Shown: positions 60,696 to 64,000 of the stretch, one piece after another
Layout of the letters: the number at the start of each line of letters is the position of its first letter
Position numbering within the stretch: the first letter of the stretch is position 1
Origin: Gelidibacter sp035515035
Lineage (GTDB): Bacteria; Bacteroidota; Bacteroidia; Flavobacteriales; Flavobacteriaceae
Assembly (NCBI RefSeq): GCF_035515035.1
Contig: NZ_DATJCA010000152.1
Span: 1-64,000 of the forward strand
Direction: 5' to 3'
Length of the DNA stretch: 64,000 nt
Translations under genes and position numbers: made by a program
The notes under the pieces: generated by a model
Seen by the model: only the letters and a program-made list of their open reading frames with translations
Database searches by the model: none
What the model was told of the DNA's origin: nothing

Positions 60696-61734
60696 ATTTA
60701 ACGGTTCGGTTGATCATAAAGATAATGATCATAACTAAAAACCCAATCAATGGAAATAGGATGGTATATCTTTCATTGAACTTGGAAGTTATACTACCCA
60801 CCTCCTGAAATCCAGACACAACATCAAAAAAACTATCCTCTTCTACTTTCATTTCATCTAGTTTCGCTAATTTGTTTCTTAGAACAATTTCTCTTTCGAG
60901 CAATTCAAACTCTTTAGTTTTAGACTTACTTTCAGGTTCGAAAGAAAGACCTTCTCCAAAGCTAATTTTAGTAGCGCCCTTTCGGGATTCTTCTCGAAGA
61001 ACCGAGATGTAAACTTTACTAAGGGAGTCAACTGAAGTAAGGGAAGCTAAAATGTTTGATTTCTGTATTGCAATCAAGGTATCCCTCCTTTGTTTCATAC
61101 GCTCAGAATAGGTGGTCCTGAATGTTCTATTTAATCCATCTTCTAGATTTTTAAATATATCTTTTTTTGTTGATTCTACGTTGATCTCGAAAATTACTGA
61201 AGAGTAAATATCTCTATTTTGGATAAATTCTTTATAGGTAATAGTTCTTGCGCTAGATGTGTCAATAGATTCAAGAAAATTGCCATATGCTTGAGCTTTG
61301 TCATTATCACTCTCTGGTCCTGGCTTCACTTCAAAAGATTTTAGTTCTAAGGCAGATTCTACAGGAATTTCAAAGACATTTGATAACTCTTCGTAACCTT
61401 GTGTTTTAATCAACGTATTAAAATAATTGACGTTATTTATCAATTGATATTTAGAATCAAAATAAGGTTTTACCAGCAGTTGGGAAGAATAGACAACAGG
61501 CTGTCTTTTTTCAATGATAAAACCTAATATAAAGGCACTAATCAAGACAGCTAAAATAAGTTTAAAGTTGTCAATTATGACTTTTAGAATGAATATAATA
61601 AAACTGAATATGGCAGTAAATATTGAGCCTATAAACCGAAAAAACCGTTCAAAAAGCCTTCCGATTGCATTAAATAATTGACCCAAATCAACCTCATCAT
61701 TTGGAGGCTGATGTTTACTTAAATTTTCATTCAT
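60673..61734 (-). CDS. Chain-length determinant protein (Wzz type)
   Basis: The 353-residue protein has a membrane helix at about 57-75, a periplasmic alpha/beta and coiled-coil part, and a C-terminal helix at about 325-343 (I-L-F-P-L-I-G-F-L-V-M-I-I-I-F-M-I), the two-helix topology of PCP proteins. There is no kinase domain, so it is Wzz-like rather than Wzc-like. It probably sets the length of the polymer made by the Wzy proteins. Confidence 0.8.
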   Translation of the reverse strand: MNENLSKHQPPNDEVDLGQLFNAIGRLFERFFRFIGSIFTAIFSFIIFILKVIIDNFKLILAVLISAFILGFIIEKRQPVVYSSQLLVKPYFDSKYQLINNVNYFNTLIKTQGYEELSNVFEIPVESALELKSFEVKPGPESDNDKAQAYGNFLESIDTSSARTITYKEFIQNRDIYSSVIFEINVESTKKDIFKNLEDGLNRTFRTTYSERMKQRRDTLIAIQKSNILASLTSVDSLSKVYISVLREESRKGATKISFGEGLSFEPESKSKTKEFELLEREIVLRNKLAKLDEMKVEEDSFFDVVSGFQEVGSITSKFNERYTILFPLIGFLVMIIIFMINRTVKYVRGYAR

Positions 61735-61743
61735 AATAGTTAT

Positions 61744-63429
61744 TTAATTAAATATTTGATGTAATATTTTTCTAGTGATCAAATAGGTTGGTTTTACACC
61801 TGTAGTTCCCAAACCCCCGGATGCTAGTGTGCTACCAGTTTCTAACGGATTATCACTGGCATAATACGCATATCTTACCTTAACATCAGGGTTGATACTG
61901 CCTCTAACTTTTGAAGCTGCCTGAATGGCTTTTTGGTAATGAGCACCTTCCATTTCCAAGCCAATGACATTCCACGTAGAATTGAAGAAGAATTTTAATA
62001 TTTCCTTATTTTGAAGGGAGGTGCCTAAAACCGTAATCATTGTGCCTTCATAAACGTCAATATCATGTCCTTCAAAATCCGATTTGGACAGCTGATTTTC
62101 CAATGGGTAATTATCCGCAGTGCCTTCAAAAATATGTGCGGATGGAATCATAATATCACCTTTGCCTCCTTCTAAAATTCCGGCTTTACCCATAATGGAG
62201 ATAGAATCGATATTCAGATGGATTTGCTTATCCTTTAATTTTATCGGTTTTAGCAGCTCATCAATGGTTTCATAAGCTTGTTCTCCAAAGGCGTAATCCA
62301 TCACAAAAAGAACGGGTTTTTCTGAATCCTCAAACACTTTGGAATTCTCTAAATCTGTTTTGACGAAATCTATTTTAGCCGTGTCAAAAATTTGAACGTC
62401 AATATTGGTTCCTGACGCATCTGGAATGTAGATCATTCCTTTTGACAAGGCTTCTTTGGTGACTTTATTTCGTAATTCTTGATTTTCCTTTTGGCTTAAT
62501 GCTTCGTAGACTTCAAACATACTCTTTTTTGTAGCCAAGGTCTTTAATGCTTGAGGCGCAAAAATAGAATTCATAACGCTGTGCATATTGGCACTGATGA
62601 CATGGATAGGCCGATCAATCAGTCCGTTTTTTATTAAGGCTTCTTTAATGGTATCCGACCAAATTTCACCATGGATATGATGGCCCAATCGTTCTCTTAA
62701 TACGGGACTAAAGGTTACCGTTCTTCCTTTGTTATTGACCACTTCCTCTATAGCAAGTTTGCCTAACCAATAGATTAAATGTAGAAATCGTTCTGGTTGG
62801 TCTGGCAAGGCAAAAGAACTGTACATTTGAGTCAGTTCATTAAACGTCCTGCCTAAAATATTCGCGGTATGCGCGATGGCAATCTCTCTTTCCGGTTGCG
62901 TCAATTCTTGATTGGAACGTACTGCTTTTTCCAATTTTAGCCAATCTCTCGTAGTAGTGCCCTCCTCATCAATAAGCACCCGCTTACTTATTTTGTGGGA
63001 CTCTACAAACATGAAGGTCAAATGTGTTAAAATATCATAGATTTCAGAGCGGCCACGCGTGATCTCAATATTCATTTGCTCACTGTCTATACGGAAACAA
63101 TTCCGTCTTCTTTTTGGTGGAATTATCGCTTTAAAATGTGAATTGCTATACCCTTCATCGCTAGTTAAGTTGATAAAAGTACATTCTTCAATCCCATAAG
63201 GTAGTCTGTCAACAACATAAAGCAGTCCTTCCAATTCCGCCTTTTCTTCTCCAATTGATCCATATATCTCAGGTCTCAAAAGTAATAACGACTCCCGAAG
63301 GGTTTCGCCAGAAATACCCATTGGCTTGTAAAATCCGCGATTAAACAAATGGCGCATTGTAATATACATTCTTTCAATGGCATTTGAGCTTTCCTGGGCT
63401 CTCGTTCGGACATGATACTTTTTATTCAT
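61744..63429 (-). CDS. DUF6909-type protein
   Basis: The 561-residue protein has no signal peptide or membrane segment. The N-terminal half is helical (V-R-T-R-A-Q-E-S-S-N-A-I-E-R-M-Y); the C-terminal part (about 410-560) has G-K-A-G-I-L-E-G-G-K-G-D-I-M-I-P and L-E-M-E-G-A-H-Y, which recall nucleoside phosphorylase or nucleosidase folds. I place it in DUF6909 of Flavobacteriaceae with moderate confidence. It precedes the Wzz gene by 9 nt, but whether it belongs to the polysaccharide pathway is unclear. Confidence 0.6.
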   Translation of the reverse strand: MNKKYHVRTRAQESSNAIERMYITMRHLFNRGFYKPMGISGETLRESLLLLRPEIYGSIGEEKAELEGLLYVVDRLPYGIEECTFINLTSDEGYSNSHFKAIIPPKRRRNCFRIDSEQMNIEITRGRSEIYDILTHLTFMFVESHKISKRVLIDEEGTTTRDWLKLEKAVRSNQELTQPEREIAIAHTANILGRTFNELTQMYSSFALPDQPERFLHLIYWLGKLAIEEVVNNKGRTVTFSPVLRERLGHHIHGEIWSDTIKEALIKNGLIDRPIHVISANMHSVMNSIFAPQALKTLATKKSMFEVYEALSQKENQELRNKVTKEALSKGMIYIPDASGTNIDVQIFDTAKIDFVKTDLENSKVFEDSEKPVLFVMDYAFGEQAYETIDELLKPIKLKDKQIHLNIDSISIMGKAGILEGGKGDIMIPSAHIFEGTADNYPLENQLSKSDFEGHDIDVYEGTMITVLGTSLQNKEILKFFFNSTWNVIGLEMEGAHYQKAIQAASKVRGSINPDVKVRYAYYASDNPLETGSTLASGGLGTTGVKPTYLITRKILHQIFN

Positions 63430-63457
63430 AATTAGTGTTTATCCTGTAAAGATAGAA

Positions 63458-64000
63458 TTATTTAGTTAAATTTTGTTGGGTTAGGGTGTCCGCTATTTTT
63501 CGGTCATTGGACAGCCTCGGGAGTTTATTTTGACCACCCAGTTTTCCTATAGATTTCATATAATCTTGAAAACCATTCTTTTTGACCCTGGAAATTTTTA
63601 AAGGTTGTAATACCTTACCCTGAATCAAGTCGAAATAGTAGCTGTTTTGCTTTTGGAGTGACATCTCAATCTTCTCTGCCAATTCCGAAAGATTATCAGG
63701 CTCATTTTCAAATTCAATAAACCATTCATGGAATGGCAGCCCGCTGGAGGGATTGATTTGTGGTGCCACCGTAAATTCTGAGACTTGAACGTTGGTTCCT
63801 TCAATCGCTTCATGAAGCGCCTGCTCTACTTCCTTACCAATTACGTGTTCGCCAAATGCAGATATGAAATGCTTAATCCGTCCGGAAACAATCACCCGAT
63901 AGGGTTTCAACGACGTAAACTCAACCGTATCTCCAATATTATATGCCCATAGTCCTGCAGTTGATGAAATGATCATGACATAATTGGTTCTCAATTCCAC
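63458..64000 (-). CDS. GH3-family protein, C-terminal part (runs off the window)
   Basis: The visible 180 or so residues are the 3' end of a larger gene whose start lies beyond the window edge. The block G-L-W-A-Y-N-I-G-D-T-V-E-F and R-I-K-H-F-I-S-A-F-G-E-H-V-I are characteristic of the GH3 (auxin-responsive promoter-like) acyl-adenylate family. Bacterial members form acyl or amino acid conjugates of unknown identity. It lies 28 nt upstream of the DUF6909-type gene, so they may be co-transcribed. Confidence 0.85.
   Translation of the reverse strand: MELRTNYVMIISSTAGLWAYNIGDTVEFTSLKPYRVIVSGRIKHFISAFGEHVIGKEVEQALHEAIEGTNVQVSEFTVAPQINPSSGLPFHEWFIEFENEPDNLSELAEKIEMSLQKQNSYYFDLIQGKVLQPLKISRVKKNGFQDYMKSIGKLGGQNKLPRLSNDRKIADTLTQQNLTK

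Overview
The window looks like a chromosome segment of a Bacteroidota bacterium, most likely a (probably marine) member of the Flavobacteriaceae. The evidence is the AT-rich, densely packed genes, promoters of the TTTG-N19-TAnnTTTG type, the gliding/type IX secretion lipoprotein SprE (PorW), and families largely confined to this phylum (DUF5687, DUF6427, DUF6341, DUF4254, DUF6909 types). I see no tRNA, rRNA or CRISPR array.

Region 1 (1-15369) is an accessory envelope region. A truncated formylglycine sulfatase reads leftward. Two tandem paralogous proteins (predicted DNA-binding N-terminus, TolB-like domain, TPRs) read rightward. They are followed by a small protein, a helical secreted protein, three DUF1254/DUF1214 exported proteins, a beta-barrel protein, a DUF502 membrane protein, a lipoprotein, a UPF0114 membrane protein and two more probable outer-membrane barrels. 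The sulfatase and the first gene after the regulators share a 22-bp operator-like motif (20/22 identical) with identical spacing to the -7 box, which suggests one regulon read by the regulators between them. The middle DUF1254 gene has a native-looking signal region joined to a much more GC-rich body.

Region 2 (15347-19127) holds a leftward operon of a secreted alpha/beta hydrolase, an ECF sigma factor and a translationally coupled membrane protein. It also holds an intact IS1634-like insertion sequence flanked by a 60-bp direct duplication that carries a transcription terminator.

Region 3 (19128-30668) is a leftward core block: DUF5687 permease and its ABC ATPase, then sprE, a bactofilin, an AtpZ/AtpI-like protein, a small membrane protein and atpBEFHAG. 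atpD and atpC are absent, as is usual when F1 beta/epsilon are encoded elsewhere in this phylum. Several spaces between atp genes contain degenerate arrays with a strict 7-nt period, and similar arrays occur at 12 kb and 37 kb. atpE is followed by an 11-bp stem hairpin.

Region 4 (30849-37017) has mixed housekeeping genes: a PaaE-like flavin/2Fe-2S reductase, a GT9 glycosyltransferase, DUF4254, upp, two small-family membrane proteins and purD.

Region 5 (37394-63429) is a large surface-polysaccharide cluster. It makes nucleotide sugars (dTDP-rhamnose by rfbABCD, UDP-xylose by a UXS-type enzyme, UDP-ManNAc by wecB), starts the lipid-linked chain (WcaJ-like transferase), extends it (GT4 and WecG/TagA glycosyltransferases), flips it (Wzx) and polymerises and sizes it (three Wzy/WaaL-type proteins, one Wzz-type protein). 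It also encodes oxidoreductases, a methyltransferase, a CapK-like ligase, a six-hairpin protein and a two-repeat lipoprotein. The window ends with a DUF6909-type protein and the 3' part of a GH3-family gene.
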